A stretch of DNA of 23,055 nucleotides from JAIVJZ01 sp035296385 (GCA_035296385.1 DATHBB010000217.1:1-23055), one strand, 5' to 3'. Positions 1-9,828 are shown, counted from the stretch's first letter. Notes: generated by a model from the sequence alone, not told the origin. Numbers and translations: made by a program.

Positions 1-452
1 ACGTGTTCCGCGCCGAGTTCCTTGATGATCTCCGTCCCCGAAGCGGGGTAGTTGCCGAGCACGCCGGGCACGCCCGCCTCCGCGACGAAGCGCGCGAGCA
101 CGTCTTCGGGAAAGCCTTCGGGGTAGGTGGGGAAAGCCTCGTCCATAATTATTCCGGCCATCTCCCAGTGCCCCGTCGTCGTGTCCTTACCGTTCGACTG
201 CAAGGCGCAGCGACCGTATGAGCCGCGCGGACTCTCGGCGGGCGGGATGTGCGCGAGCGGGCGCACGTTGCCGAGTCCGAGCGCTTGCAGGTTCGGCAAA
301 CTCACCTCGCGCGACGCGCAGATGTGGCCGAGCGTGTCCGACCCCGCATCGCCCCACGCGGCGGCGTCCGGCATCTCGCCCATGCCGAGACTGTCGAGCA
401 CGATCAAGACGATGCGTTCAAAAGATGTCTGCTGTTCAATTTTTGCTGCCAT
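1..452 (-). CDS. deoB: Phosphopentomutase DeoB, N-terminal part (gene cut by window edge)
   Basis: Interconverts ribose-1-phosphate and ribose-5-phosphate (and the deoxy forms), linking nucleoside salvage to the pentose phosphate pathway in the cytoplasm. The 150 visible residues start MAAKIEQQ. They show the alkaline-phosphatase-superfamily metal site near the N-terminus (RIVLIVLDSLGMGEMPDA, Asp20), then GSDTLGHI (residues 38-45) and the family signature GKDTTTGHWEMAG (residues 88-100). The threonine that carries the phosphoryl group in characterised DeoB proteins lies in that signature. The start codon at 450-452 is preceded by AAAGG about 10 bases upstream. The family is usually about 390 residues, so more than half lies outside the window. 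The frame is open to base 1 with no defect. The next gene on this strand is an antiporter, and nothing seen links the two functionally. Confidence 0.95.
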   Translation of the reverse strand, partial: MAAKIEQQTSFERIVLIVLDSLGMGEMPDAAAWGDAGSDTLGHICASREVSLPNLQALGLGNVRPLAHIPPAESPRGSYGRCALQSNGKDTTTGHWEMAGIIMDEAFPTYPEGFPEDVLARFVAEAGVPGVLGNYPASGTEIIKELGAEH

Positions 453-553
453 CAATAATTACCTTTCAAAAGTCGAACCGAATAACGATGCACTGAAGGC
501 GCGTTGGTTTTGCGCCGACGTGTCGCGGACAAATATACCCTTCGGACGAGACT

Positions 554-571
554 AACGCCCGTTTCGGCGTT
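554..571 (-). terminator. Short hairpin just after the antiporter stop codon
   Basis: A 6-bp perfect stem (AACGCC/GGCGTT) with a 6-nt loop begins 3 bases after the antiporter stop on the minus strand. It could end that transcript, but no run of T follows, so intrinsic termination is doubtful. Confidence 0.3.
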
Positions 572-573
572 CG

Positions 574-2958
574 CTACAAGTAAGTTTCGTCCGGATAGCA
601 CCACGACCAATTTTCGCCGCGTTCGAGCGATTTGATGATCGGGTGCTCGGTCGCGGGGTAATGCTTCGAGGCGTGCTTGTTCTTCGACGAGTCGCAACAG
701 CCGACGTGGCCGCACGTCATGCAGATGCGCAGGTGAATCCACGTGTCGCCCATCTCTAAACATTCTTCGCAGCCGCGCGCGCTCGGCATCACGGCGCGCG
801 CCATGCCCAGATGCGTGCAGGAGGATGCGACCGACGCGTCCGGCGTTAACTCGATGATTTGCTCGGTGTCTATGCTGCGCATGTTACTCATGTTACCTGC
901 GTTTGCGGCGGGCGCGGAATCAACTTCTGAGAGGCCTGCCGCCTGCGCGCGAAACAAGGGCGCGCTGCGCGCGAAGGAATCGGCAGTGCCGTGCAGCACG
1001 AGTTCGTCGCCTGCTTGTAAGGCGAAGTCTGCGGGCGGATCGTCTATGACATCGCCGTCGCGGCGCAAGGCGCGCAGTGTGATTCCGTATTTATCTTCGA
1101 GCGCGAGCGCGGCGAGCGACTCCAATGTGACGGGCGCGCCCGCGCGAATCGTCACCGTACGCGTGTCCAGACAATCTTCCGGCAGATCGCACTCGACCAC
1201 GGACGCCTCGCCCTTCGGAGCATCACGCAGGAGCGCCACATAACCGCCGCGCCGCATCGCTTCTTCGTTCGCGTCTATCTCTTCCGCCGAGATGCGGTAA
1301 TCGCGCAGCACGTCCGCGAAGAGTCCGACGATTGACTCAAGCTCTTCGGCGATGACGCGGTCAACTCCGGCCTCCGTGAATGATTCGATTTCGGCGATGT
1401 AGCGCGTCCGCACAAGTATCCGCATCGTCGGGTTCGTGGTGCGCGCGACCGAGGCGATGCGACGCGCCGTCGCCGGGTCGTCGTCGGCGACGACCACCAT
1501 CTTCGCGCGCTCGACTCCGGCGAGTTGGAGCGTGCGCTGGTGGCTCGCGTCTCCGCGAAGGACAATCAAGCCGTCGGCTTCCGCCTCGTTCGCGCCCGAG
1601 GGGCTGAGCGTCGTGATGATGTACGGGATGCCCGAGCCGCTGAGGACGCGCACCAGACGCCGCGCCGCCTCGCCGTATCCGGCGACGATCACGTGGTCTT
1701 CCAGTTGCGGCAGATGTTCCGGCAACGGTTGCGCGGCGATGTGCGCCGCTTCGCGTCCGGTTTGCTTTGTTTCGAGGCGGCGCGAGAGCCTTGAGCCGAT
1801 CTGCATCAGGAGCGGCGTCAGAACCATCAGTACGACCGTTGAGGCGATGAAAGTCTGCGAGCCTGTCTCGGCGAGTCCGGCGGGCGAGAGTCCGACCTCC
1901 CTTCCCGCTCTTTCGAGCACGAACGAGAACTCGCCGACCTGCGCCAGCATCAACCCCGAAGCCGCTGCGACCGGCAGACGGTATCCTAACGCCAGCACGC
2001 TCACGCCCGTCGTCGCAACCTTCACGACGAGGACGCCGAGGACAACGGCGACGACGAGCGGCAAGTTCTGCACGAGGAAACTTAAATCTAACAGCATGCC
2101 GACCGAGACGAAGAACGTCGCGCTGAAGAGAATCTGCAAGGGCATGATTTCGCTGAGGGCGTGTTCGCTGAAACGGCTCTCGCTCACGAGCAGCCCGGCG
2201 AGAAACGCGCCGAGCGATAAACTCACGCCCGCGAGACTCGTCAGGTAAGCCGTGCCGAAACAGACGGCGATCACCGTCAGCAGAAACAGTTCCGGCGAAC
2301 AGGTGCGCGCCACCATCTCCAGCATCTTCGGCATCAAACGTCTGGCGAAGACGAGTACACCCGCGATGATGGCGCACGCCTTCAAGAGCGCCCACACGAT
2401 CCCCAGCGTCGAACCGCCCCCGCCGCTGAGCATCGGCACGAGCAACACCATTACGATGATCGCGAGGTCTTGAAAGATCAGTAACCCCAGACCGACCTGT
2501 CCCTGTCGTTCGTTGGTCTCGCCCCGGTCGCCCAAAAGTTTCAGCACTATCGCCGTCGAACTCAAAGCGACGAGAAAGCCCGTGAACAGCCCCGCGCGCC
2601 AGTCAACGCCGAAGAGTGCCAGTACGCCCAACGTCAAAAGCGTCGCCAGCCCGACCTGCAACCCGCCGCCGCCGAAGATGAGCCGCTTGATCCGCGCGAG
2701 CTTCTGCAAGCTGAACTCGATGCCGATGGTGAAGAGCAGCAGGATGACGCCGACTTCCGCCGCCGCGTCGACGAGTTCGCGGTCGCGCACCAGCCCGAGC
2801 GCGTTCGGCCCGATGACCACGCCCGCCAGCAGAAAGCCGACGATGGGGACTAAGCCGAAGCGGTTGCACACATAAGCTATAACCGCGCCCGCGACTAAGA
2901 GCGCGACCACTTCCGTTAAAAACGGCGGAATCGTTCCGGCGGCAAGAATCATCGGCAT
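574..2958 (-). CDS. CPA2-family cation:proton antiporter with TrkA-N, TrkA-C and C-terminal UBP-type zinc finger
   Basis: Predicted inner-membrane K+ or Na+/H+ antiporter of the KefB/YbaL type, 794 residues. About 12 membrane segments fill residues 8-395, including the conserved GVVIGPNALGLV stretch. A TrkA-N (RCK) nucleotide-binding domain follows at about 420-545 (HVIVAGYGEAARRL, then a Val-Val-Ala-Asp-Asp stretch). A TrkA-C domain sits near 598-670. The last 81 residues (714-794) are a UBP-type zinc finger: CTHLG, CEEC, CMTCGHVGCC, spaced histidines and a closing WSWCYPDE. The UBP domain binds ubiquitin tails in eukaryotes; its bacterial role is unclear, and here it probably serves as a cytoplasmic regulatory or protein-binding module. 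No convincing ribosome site precedes the ATG at 2956-2958; a second ATG lies two codons in. The gene is divergent from the amidohydrolase. Ion specificity cannot be read from sequence. Confidence 0.9.
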   Translation of the reverse strand: MPMILAAGTIPPFLTEVVALLVAGAVIAYVCNRFGLVPIVGFLLAGVVIGPNALGLVRDRELVDAAAEVGVILLLFTIGIEFSLQKLARIKRLIFGGGGLQVGLATLLTLGVLALFGVDWRAGLFTGFLVALSSTAIVLKLLGDRGETNERQGQVGLGLLIFQDLAIIVMVLLVPMLSGGGGSTLGIVWALLKACAIIAGVLVFARRLMPKMLEMVARTCSPELFLLTVIAVCFGTAYLTSLAGVSLSLGAFLAGLLVSESRFSEHALSEIMPLQILFSATFFVSVGMLLDLSFLVQNLPLVVAVVLGVLVVKVATTGVSVLALGYRLPVAAASGLMLAQVGEFSFVLERAGREVGLSPAGLAETGSQTFIASTVVLMVLTPLLMQIGSRLSRRLETKQTGREAAHIAAQPLPEHLPQLEDHVIVAGYGEAARRLVRVLSGSGIPYIITTLSPSGANEAEADGLIVLRGDASHQRTLQLAGVERAKMVVVADDDPATARRIASVARTTNPTMRILVRTRYIAEIESFTEAGVDRVIAEELESIVGLFADVLRDYRISAEEIDANEEAMRRGGYVALLRDAPKGEASVVECDLPEDCLDTRTVTIRAGAPVTLESLAALALEDKYGITLRALRRDGDVIDDPPADFALQAGDELVLHGTADSFARSAPLFRAQAAGLSEVDSAPAANAGNMSNMRSIDTEQIIELTPDASVASSCTHLGMARAVMPSARGCEECLEMGDTWIHLRICMTCGHVGCCDSSKNKHASKHYPATEHPIIKSLERGENWSWCYPDETYL

Positions 2959-3136
2959 GAGTGGATGTTAATGCGGAAATGCGCCGAATTGGAAGCCATC
3001 GCGTTAACGATCTTCTCTTCCCCCACGTCTATTTAATGCGTCTCGGTCTCGGCCTATCCGCCGACCACTTGTATTTCAGTTTTGAACCCTGTGCCCGCCG
3101 CGTCGTGAAACTCATGACGACCGGAAACTTTTGCTT

Positions 3137-4495
3137 ATGAACAAAGCCGCCATATTCTTGTCTCTACTGCTCCTCACGATTTTAACGGGAAGGTCGAGCG
3201 CGCAAACTCGACCGAAGACGCTCGCCTTGATTCATGTGACGGTAATCGATGCGACCGGCGCACCGGCCAAGCGCGGGATGACGGTCGTGATTACGAATGG
3301 ACGCATTACCGCGCTCGGCAGGACGGGCACAGTTCGCATCCCTCGGAGTGCGAAAGTTATAGACGCGAGCGGCAAGCACCTGATTCCCGGTTTGTGGGAC
3401 ATGCACATCCATTCCATGAATTATGAGAACGGGCGCCGCTTTCTTCCGCTGCTCGCCGCACACGGCATAACCGGCGTGCGTGACATGGGGAGCCCCTTGG
3501 AGGATGTTTTGCGACTCCGCCGCGAGACGCGCGAAGGGAAGATTGCGGGGCCGAGGATGGTGTTGGCGGGGCCGCTCCTGCAAGGGGCGCTGCCTTTCCA
3601 ACTGCCGTTCATCACATCGGTACATAACACGACGGAGGCGCGCCGGGCGGTCGTTCACCTGAGAGGGCGCGGGGTGGACTTCGTCAAGGTGCAGGACGCG
3701 CTGCCGCGCGAACTCTATACGGCGATTGCAGCCGAGGCGAAAAGGCAGAACCTTCCGTTCGCCGGACACGTGCCGCCGTCCGTCAGCGCGTTGGAGGCGA
3801 CCTCTGCGGGGCAGCGCAGCATAGAGCATTTGGGCGGACGTTTCTACGGCGTGTTGCTCGCCTGCTCCAGCCGCGAGGCCGAGTTGAGCGGAAGGATCAG
3901 AGTTGTAGTGAACGACGCACTGAGGGCGTTGAACGAGAAGAGAGAGCCTGACGATAGTGAAATCTTTCGCGCCGCTTTCACCAAACCTCTGCTCGACAGT
4001 TACGACGAAAGGAAAGCGGCGGCACTTTTTTCCGCGTTCAAAAAGAACGGCACGTGGCAAGTGCCAACGCTCATCGCGCAGCCGATCCGCGCGGCAATTA
4101 ACGGCGGGCGCACGGACTTGAACGCGGACGACATTCGTTACGGGCGGCTGCTGGTGCGAAAGCAACTCGAAGTAGTGTTTGCGATGAAGCGTGCGGGAGT
4201 GAAGATCATGGCGGGCACCGACCTGCCGCCGGACGGCTCGACCCTGCACGCGGAGCTTGCGCTGTTAGTCGAAGCGGGATTGTCACCGATGGAAGCGTTA
4301 CAAGCCGCGACGCGCAATCCGGCGGAGTTTCTCGGCAGGCTCGGCTCCCTCGGCACGGTGGAGCGAGGCAAGATCGCAGACCTCGTGCTGCTGGATGCCA
4401 ACCCGCTTGAGGACATACGAAACACGAAAAAAATCCACGCCGTTATTGTCGGAGGCGAGTTAGTGGTCGCGCCTCCGACGGCGGCGAGCAAATGA
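3137..4495 (+). CDS. Secreted metal-dependent amidohydrolase (imidazolonepropionase-like)
   Basis: An exported hydrolase of cyclic amides or peptides, 452 residues; substrate unknown. Residues 1-22 form a signal peptide (MNKAAIFLSLLLLTILTG, then SSA|Q). The amidohydrolase metal ligands all appear present: DMHIH at 88-92, a lysine at 184 (VDFVKVQ) expected to be carboxylated, His211 (GHVPPS), His231 (SIEHLGG) and Asp362 (AGTDLPPDGS). The C-terminal composite domain is typical (RGKIADLVLLDANPLEDI). The TTG six bases upstream is in frame, but the ATG at 3137 gives the better signal peptide; no clear Shine-Dalgarno is visible. Related exported amidohydrolases include dipeptidases and prolidase-like enzymes, but none can be assigned here. 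It is convergent with the AhpD-like gene. Confidence 0.9.
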   Translation: MNKAAIFLSLLLLTILTGRSSAQTRPKTLALIHVTVIDATGAPAKRGMTVVITNGRITALGRTGTVRIPRSAKVIDASGKHLIPGLWDMHIHSMNYENGRRFLPLLAAHGITGVRDMGSPLEDVLRLRRETREGKIAGPRMVLAGPLLQGALPFQLPFITSVHNTTEARRAVVHLRGRGVDFVKVQDALPRELYTAIAAEAKRQNLPFAGHVPPSVSALEATSAGQRSIEHLGGRFYGVLLACSSREAELSGRIRVVVNDALRALNEKREPDDSEIFRAAFTKPLLDSYDERKAAALFSAFKKNGTWQVPTLIAQPIRAAINGGRTDLNADDIRYGRLLVRKQLEVVFAMKRAGVKIMAGTDLPPDGSTLHAELALLVEAGLSPMEALQAATRNPAEFLGRLGSLGTVERGKIADLVLLDANPLEDIRNTKKIHAVIVGGELVVAPPTAASK

Positions 4496-4537
4496 ACGCG
4501 CCTTGTCGGATCGTGCAGCGCCCGATCAACTTCTACC

Positions 4538-5103
<566 letters not shown>

Positions 5104-5107
<4 letters not shown>

Positions 5108-6477
5108 AAGTTTAGTTTCTCTCTTTCAACATCGTGCGCGGGCGGCGGCCTCCGGCGGAAGACAAGATAATAGAACGGCAATCCGAGCGCCACCACAAGG
5201 ACGCCGAGCGCCGCCTGCTTCGGGTTGTTGCCCGCGAGCAGCAGGAGCAACAGGACGATCAACAGCAAAAATATAATCGGCGTGAAGGGATAGCCGGGAG
5301 TCAGGTAAACGTCGCCTGAGGGACGCCTGCGCCGCAGCACGAAGAGCGCGCCCACGGTGAGCGCAAGGAAGATCACGACGACGAAAATGAAGTAGGAAAC
5401 GATCTGCCCGAAGTTGCCGAGCATGACGAGCAGCGAGGCGAGCAGTGCTTGTAGGGCGATGGCACGCGCGGGCGTGCCGTATCGCGTATGAAGGGAGGCC
5501 GCAACCGGCGGAAACACTTTATCGCGCGCCATCGCGAAATAGACACGCGGGGCGGACATGATGAGACCCGCGAGACTGCCGAACACGGCAACGACGACCA
5601 CCAGAGACAAGACCTGACCGCCGACGCGCCCGAAGAGCGTTTCACCGGCTTGCGCCGCGAAAGTCTCGCCCGACGCGACGCGTTCGAGCGGGACGAGATA
5701 GATGAAGACGGCGCTGGTGAGAATGTACGTGAGCGTCACGATGAGCACACCGTAAGTGAGTGCTTTGGGGAGCGTGCGCGCCGGATCGCGCACCTCGCCT
5801 GCCAGCTTGCTCACATCCCACCACCCGCCGAAGGAGAAGAAGGCGGCCACCAGCGCACCGGCCAATGCTCCGGCGAGCGGGGTCGAATCGTCGCGTTGCG
5901 CGATGAACGGGGTGAAGTGTCGCCAGTCGCCGAGTTGGAGGCCGAAGCCCCAGAGCAGTATGAAAAGTAATAGTCCGAGTTTGATAATTGTGAGCCAGCG
6001 GACGAGCCAGCCGCCGAGTTTCACCCCGCGAATGTTGAGCGCGGCGACGAGCAGGATGGCGCTGACGGCGAAGACTTTCATTCCGAGCGGCGAAAGTCCC
6101 AGACCGTAAGCCGCGTAACCGGCCATGCCGACGGCGAGCGCGGCGGTGAGGCCGGGGTCCATCACGAGAAAGGCCATCCACCCGTAAAGGAAGGCGACCG
6201 CCGGACCGTAAGCCTCGCGCAGGTAAACGTAGCCGCCGCCGGCTTCGGGGAAACGCGCCGCCAGTTCGCCGTAGCAGAGCGCGCCGCAGAGCGCCATCAG
6301 ACCCATCACGAGCCAGACTACGAGCAGCCAGAAAGGTGAACCGAGCGACTTCGCCATGCCAGCGGGCGTGAGGAAGATGCCAACCGCGATGACTTCGCCG
6401 ACGACGAGCGCGGTGGCCGTCGGGAGGCCGAGTTGCCGTTTCAGTTGAGAGTCGGGTTGCTGATCCTCTTCGCTCAT
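5104..6477 (-). CDS. APC-superfamily amino acid permease
   Basis: An inner-membrane amino acid transporter of 457 residues with about 12 hydrophobic segments. The first segment holds the family pattern ATALVVGEVIAVGIFLTPAG. LCYGELAARFPEAGGGYVYL and FSFGGWWDVSKLAGEVRDP are typical of APC transporters related to the LAT/SteT group; the last resembles the conserved helix 6 region. The C-terminus is charged (RRRPPPAHDVEREKL). The ATG at 6475-6477 (MSEEDQQ) is preferred over an in-frame GTG five codons upstream, though neither has a strong ribosome site. Its stop codon overlaps the start of the predicted selenoprotein, so the two form an operon. Whether the transporter supplies a substrate linked to redox defence is unknown. 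Confidence 0.9.
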
Positions 6478-6533
6478 TAACTTTTCAAGCACCGGGCGGC
6501 GCGCGATGAATGATGAGCGAAAAAGTATTCACC

Positions 6534-6561
6534 CATTACTCATCACTCATTACTCATCACT
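6534..6561. repeat. Two perfect tandem copies of a 14-bp unit
   Basis: CATTACTCATCACT occurs at 6534-6547 and again at 6548-6561, in the 95-nt gap between the TonB receptor stop and the permease start. The nearby segment at 6507-6518 (GAATGATGAGCG) is roughly complementary to part of the repeat, so an imperfect hairpin could form. It may be a mini-satellite or a dispersed short repeat. Confidence 0.8.
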
Positions 6562-6572
6562 TACACCAGCCT

Positions 6573-9500
6573 CTAAAACGTCACCCGCGCCGCGAACTGG
6601 AAGGCGCGCGGGCCGCCAGAGCCGAACACGCCGCCCGCCGTCGTCACGGGTTGGCCGAAACTCGACGAGCGCAAAAAACCCGGATTCGCAGGATCGTTGC
6701 TGTCGCGCACGAGCACGTTCGAGAAGCCTGAATAGTTGACGTTCGAGACGCCGAGGATGTTCGTCACGTTGAAGAGGTTGAAGACCTCCGCGATAGGTTC
6801 GATGCGGACGCGCTCTCCGAGTTTGAAAACTTTGGAGACGCGTAGGTCGAGCGAGTTGAAGCTGTCGTTAAATCGCGCGTCGTCGCGCACGAGCGGGAGC
6901 GGCGCGCCATTCATGCCGCCCGCCGCGTTGAGCGTGTTGATGAATGCGTTCAACTCCGCGCCGGTGTGAAAGAGTCGGCCTCCGGCATTGCGCTGGAGCG
7001 ACGGAATGCGCGAACTGCCGTCGGGCAGAAGAATGTCCAACGGCACGCCCGAGGCGAGCGTCAGCAAAGGCGCGAGTCGTATGCCGTAGGGCGCGTCGAA
7101 CACGCCCGCGAAGGTGAAGCGATGGCGTTGATCGTTCGGCGTCGGCGCGTATTCAAGTTGCAGGTTGTCAGGATCGACGGGGCCGTTCGAGAAAGGAATC
7201 TGGTCGTCGTTCGCGTAGTTGAACGCCTTCGAGAGCGTGTAGGAGGTGCGGAACTGAAACGAACGCGAAAATTTTTTCTCGACGCTCAAGAGCAACCCGT
7301 CGTACTTCGTCTTCACGCTCGACTCAAGATTCTTCACGAGGTCCGGGCCGCCGACTACGGGGTTGAAGACCTGACCGATGGTGCGCCCGATGATGAAGTG
7401 CGTGCCGAAGTTGTGCAGGTAGTCGGCGCGGACGACGTAGTCGCGCGCGAACTCGTGCTGCACGCCGACGTTCATCTGCTGCACCGAAGGGTTCTGTAGG
7501 TCGTTGTCTATGACGTTGATGCCGCCCGCGCCTGCGCCCGGCAGGACGAAGCCCGTGAAGGGCGAGGCGAGCGTCGGCGCGGGCGGCGGAAACTGGCCGC
7601 AGGCCGGATTGAAGAGGCATTGCGGCTGGATGAAAAAGACGTTACCGGCGCGCACTTCGATGGGGAGCGCGCGACCGTCGAGGCCGCGTTCGAGCGATTG
7701 AATCTGGAGCGTAACGCGGTCGTAGTAGATGCCGTAGCCGCCGTGCAGGCTCGTGCGCCCGTCGGCGGTCGCCCAGTTGAAGCCAACGCGCGGAGCGAAG
7801 TTGTTACGGTCGCTCGCGCGCTCGCCCGCGACGAACGCCCGCACGAGCGGGTTGATCTCCCCGAAGCGGCTGACGTTCTTCACGTCTGTGTCGAGTTCGT
7901 AACGCAGGCCGAGATTGAGCGTGAGGCGCGGCGAGACGCGCCAGTCGTCCTGTACGAAGGCGGCGAAGTAATTGCTGTTCGCGTCGGGGATGACGAGATC
8001 GCGCGCGGGGAAGGCGCTGCGCAGTGTAACGGCGAAGAGAAGATCGTTATCGTCCACGCGCCCGTCGCCGTTGCGGTCGAAGTCCGGGAAATCTTCGATG
8101 AGTTCGACGCGCCCTTCGCGGAAGACGCCGAGGTCGAAGCCGGAAAGCACGCGCTGAAACTCGCCGCCGACGGTGAGCGTGTGATTGCCGCGAATCATCG
8201 TCAGATTGTCGCTGAATTGAAAACGCTTCTGCTCTGTCTGTTGCGGGACGCGGAACGATGCGCCGTCCTGTATGGAGGGAAAGGTTAGCTGCGCGCCGGA
8301 CGCGACGGGCGTGGTGCGGTTGACGAAAGTGCTGTAGCTGAAATTGAAATTGTTCACGTCTTCGGGCGAGAGCACGCGCGTGTAGTTGGCGAGCAACGAG
8401 TGCGTGCGGTTGCGGCTCGCCTGACGCTGTGAGGCCGAGCCGATGGAGCGTATGAGCGTGCTCGCCCCGACCGTGTCGTCGCGCTGTAGCGAATAGCGGA
8501 AGGTGAGGGAGTCGCGGTCGTTCAATCTCCAATCGAGTCTTTCGGTACTCAGTAAATCGTTGAGCGGCGCGTCGGCGAAGCCGCGACGGATCGTGCGGGT
8601 GGCGAGATCGCGCGTGCCGACAAGCACCGCCCCGTCCTGATTACGGTATTCGAGCGAGCCGAAGAAGAAGGCCGTGTCTTTTTTGACGGGGCCACCGAGC
8701 GTGAAGGAATACTGCTGGCGGTCGAAGGGCGGCTCTTGATTCGTCGTGCGGTCGAAGGTGGCCGGAAGTCCTTGCAGCTTGTCGTCGCGGAAGAAGGCGG
8801 AGGCCGAGCCGTGCAGTTCGTTTGTTCCCGCTTTCGTCACGACGTTGACGACCGATGAGCCGGAGCGACCGAGCCGCGCGTCGAAGCGGTTGGTGGCGAT
8901 TTGAAACTCCTGCACGGCGTCCTGCGAAATGTTCTGCACCGCGCCGCCCACCACATCGTCGTTGATGTCCGCGCCGTCAACGGTGACGCTCCCGCCGCGA
9001 CCAAGCCCACCTGCGGAGGAGATGACGACCGTGTTTGATTTCGTCGGATCGAAATTCGGCGCGGGCGCGTTGCCGGGCGTGAGCAGCGCGAGTTCGAGAA
9101 AGTTGCGCCCGTTCAAGGGCAAATTTCCGATCTCGCGCTCGTTAATCACCTGATCCACGTTGGACGTGTTGGTATCAACTAGCGGGATCATGTCAATGCC
9201 GCAATCCAGACAAACTACTTCTTCCTTGAGCGACGAGATGCCGAGCGTCAGGTCTGTAGTCGCGCTCTGTCCGACCTGTAACTGAACGACGGTTGTTTCG
9301 GCGTGGAAGCCTTGAGCTTCCACCCTCACTTCATACACGCCCGGCTGAAGGTTCGTCAGGACGTAAACGCCTTCGTCATTGGTCTCTGTCTCGCGCGAAG
9401 TTTTGGTCGCGACGTGTGTGGCTTTAACGGTCGCTCCGACGACGACCGCGCCCGCCGGATCAGTGACTATGCCTCTGAGCGTGGCGGCGCTCGGTTGTTG

Positions 9501-9593
9501 AGCTTGATGTTCGAGAGCGCTCCCGAACACGATGAGAAGACACGTGGAGAGTTTCAACAGGCATTTAAGCATAAACAATTTTCTGGGGCACAT
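6573..9593 (-). CDS. TonB-dependent receptor with N-terminal carboxypeptidase-regulatory-like domain (Oar type)
   Basis: An outer-membrane receptor/transporter of 1006 residues. A signal peptide is followed by a carboxypeptidase-regulatory-like domain at about 36-115 (TLRGIVTDPAGAVVVGATV, ending in a YEVRVEAQGF strand). The plug lies at about 140-290 and contains LPLNGRNFLELALLTPG, VDGADIND and GRSGSSVVNVVTKAGTNELHG. A long beta-barrel ends FQFAARVTF, with the terminal Phe expected for Bam insertion. An EF-hand-like loop (DRNGDGRVDDND) near residue 505 could bind calcium. The ATG at 9593 is used; the in-frame ATG at 9572 gives a cleaner signal peptide (MLKCLLKLSTCLLIVF) and may be the true start. 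Receptors of this type are abundant in acidobacteria and are thought to import polymers or oligomers. No substrate enzyme adjoins it. Confidence 0.93.
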   Translation of the reverse strand: MCPRKLFMLKCLLKLSTCLLIVFGSALEHQAQQPSAATLRGIVTDPAGAVVVGATVKATHVATKTSRETETNDEGVYVLTNLQPGVYEVRVEAQGFHAETTVVQLQVGQSATTDLTLGISSLKEEVVCLDCGIDMIPLVDTNTSNVDQVINEREIGNLPLNGRNFLELALLTPGNAPAPNFDPTKSNTVVISSAGGLGRGGSVTVDGADINDDVVGGAVQNISQDAVQEFQIATNRFDARLGRSGSSVVNVVTKAGTNELHGSASAFFRDDKLQGLPATFDRTTNQEPPFDRQQYSFTLGGPVKKDTAFFFGSLEYRNQDGAVLVGTRDLATRTIRRGFADAPLNDLLSTERLDWRLNDRDSLTFRYSLQRDDTVGASTLIRSIGSASQRQASRNRTHSLLANYTRVLSPEDVNNFNFSYSTFVNRTTPVASGAQLTFPSIQDGASFRVPQQTEQKRFQFSDNLTMIRGNHTLTVGGEFQRVLSGFDLGVFREGRVELIEDFPDFDRNGDGRVDDNDLLFAVTLRSAFPARDLVIPDANSNYFAAFVQDDWRVSPRLTLNLGLRYELDTDVKNVSRFGEINPLVRAFVAGERASDRNNFAPRVGFNWATADGRTSLHGGYGIYYDRVTLQIQSLERGLDGRALPIEVRAGNVFFIQPQCLFNPACGQFPPPAPTLASPFTGFVLPGAGAGGINVIDNDLQNPSVQQMNVGVQHEFARDYVVRADYLHNFGTHFIIGRTIGQVFNPVVGGPDLVKNLESSVKTKYDGLLLSVEKKFSRSFQFRTSYTLSKAFNYANDDQIPFSNGPVDPDNLQLEYAPTPNDQRHRFTFAGVFDAPYGIRLAPLLTLASGVPLDILLPDGSSRIPSLQRNAGGRLFHTGAELNAFINTLNAAGGMNGAPLPLVRDDARFNDSFNSLDLRVSKVFKLGERVRIEPIAEVFNLFNVTNILGVSNVNYSGFSNVLVRDSNDPANPGFLRSSSFGQPVTTAGGVFGSGGPRAFQFAARVTF

Positions 9594-9662
9594 GCGCGCT
9601 CATAGTTTTCGGAGCGGGGCGACCGGATGATTTCGTAAGAACTCGGGAGCACAACATTCGGA

Positions 9663-9714
9663 CGGGCGGAGCCCGACAGAACCCTCAATTCGCAGGACTG
9701 TCGCCCTCCGCCCG
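9663..9714. repeat. Imperfect inverted repeat in the leader of the TonB receptor gene
   Basis: Arms 9663-9679 and 9698-9714 are complementary at 15 of 17 positions (both contain CGGGCGGAG on one strand), with an 18-nt spacer. On the minus strand the structure would begin a few bases after the likely transcription start of the receptor gene and end about 70 nt before its ATG. It may be an mRNA 5' hairpin, an operator or a dispersed repeat. Confidence 0.55.
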
Positions 9715-9722
9715 GCGCGTTT

Positions 9723-9752
9723 GTTATAACCGATGTTCGCGAGATGCAACAA
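9723..9752 (-). promoter_or_regulatory. Candidate promoter of the TonB receptor gene
   Basis: Minus strand: TTGTTG (9747-9752), 18-nt spacer, TATAAC (9723-9728). Transcription would start near 9716, giving a leader of about 124 nt. GTTATAAC is itself palindromic, so a plus-strand -10 for the divergent gene is also possible, but I see no good -35 for it. Confidence 0.4.
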
Positions 9753-9828
9753 CAGGCGGGCGAATGTACACTATGATCTCGCTCGATCTGCAACTAACTT
9801 CCGGACGTTTGCACACCTGCCGAAAGCC

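Noticed and set aside
1361..2395. Open frame of 344 codons overlapping the antiporter on the same strand
   Set aside because: Arg/Gly-rich out-of-frame shadow with no motif.
3182..4249. Long open frame opposite the amidohydrolase (355 codons)
   Set aside because: It mirrors a gene with intact catalytic motifs; its translation is Arg-rich and matches no family. Typical shadow in GC-rich DNA.
7620..8288. Open frame on the plus strand opposite the TonB receptor
   Set aside because: Low-complexity Glu/Arg/Val translation in the mirror of a clear receptor gene.
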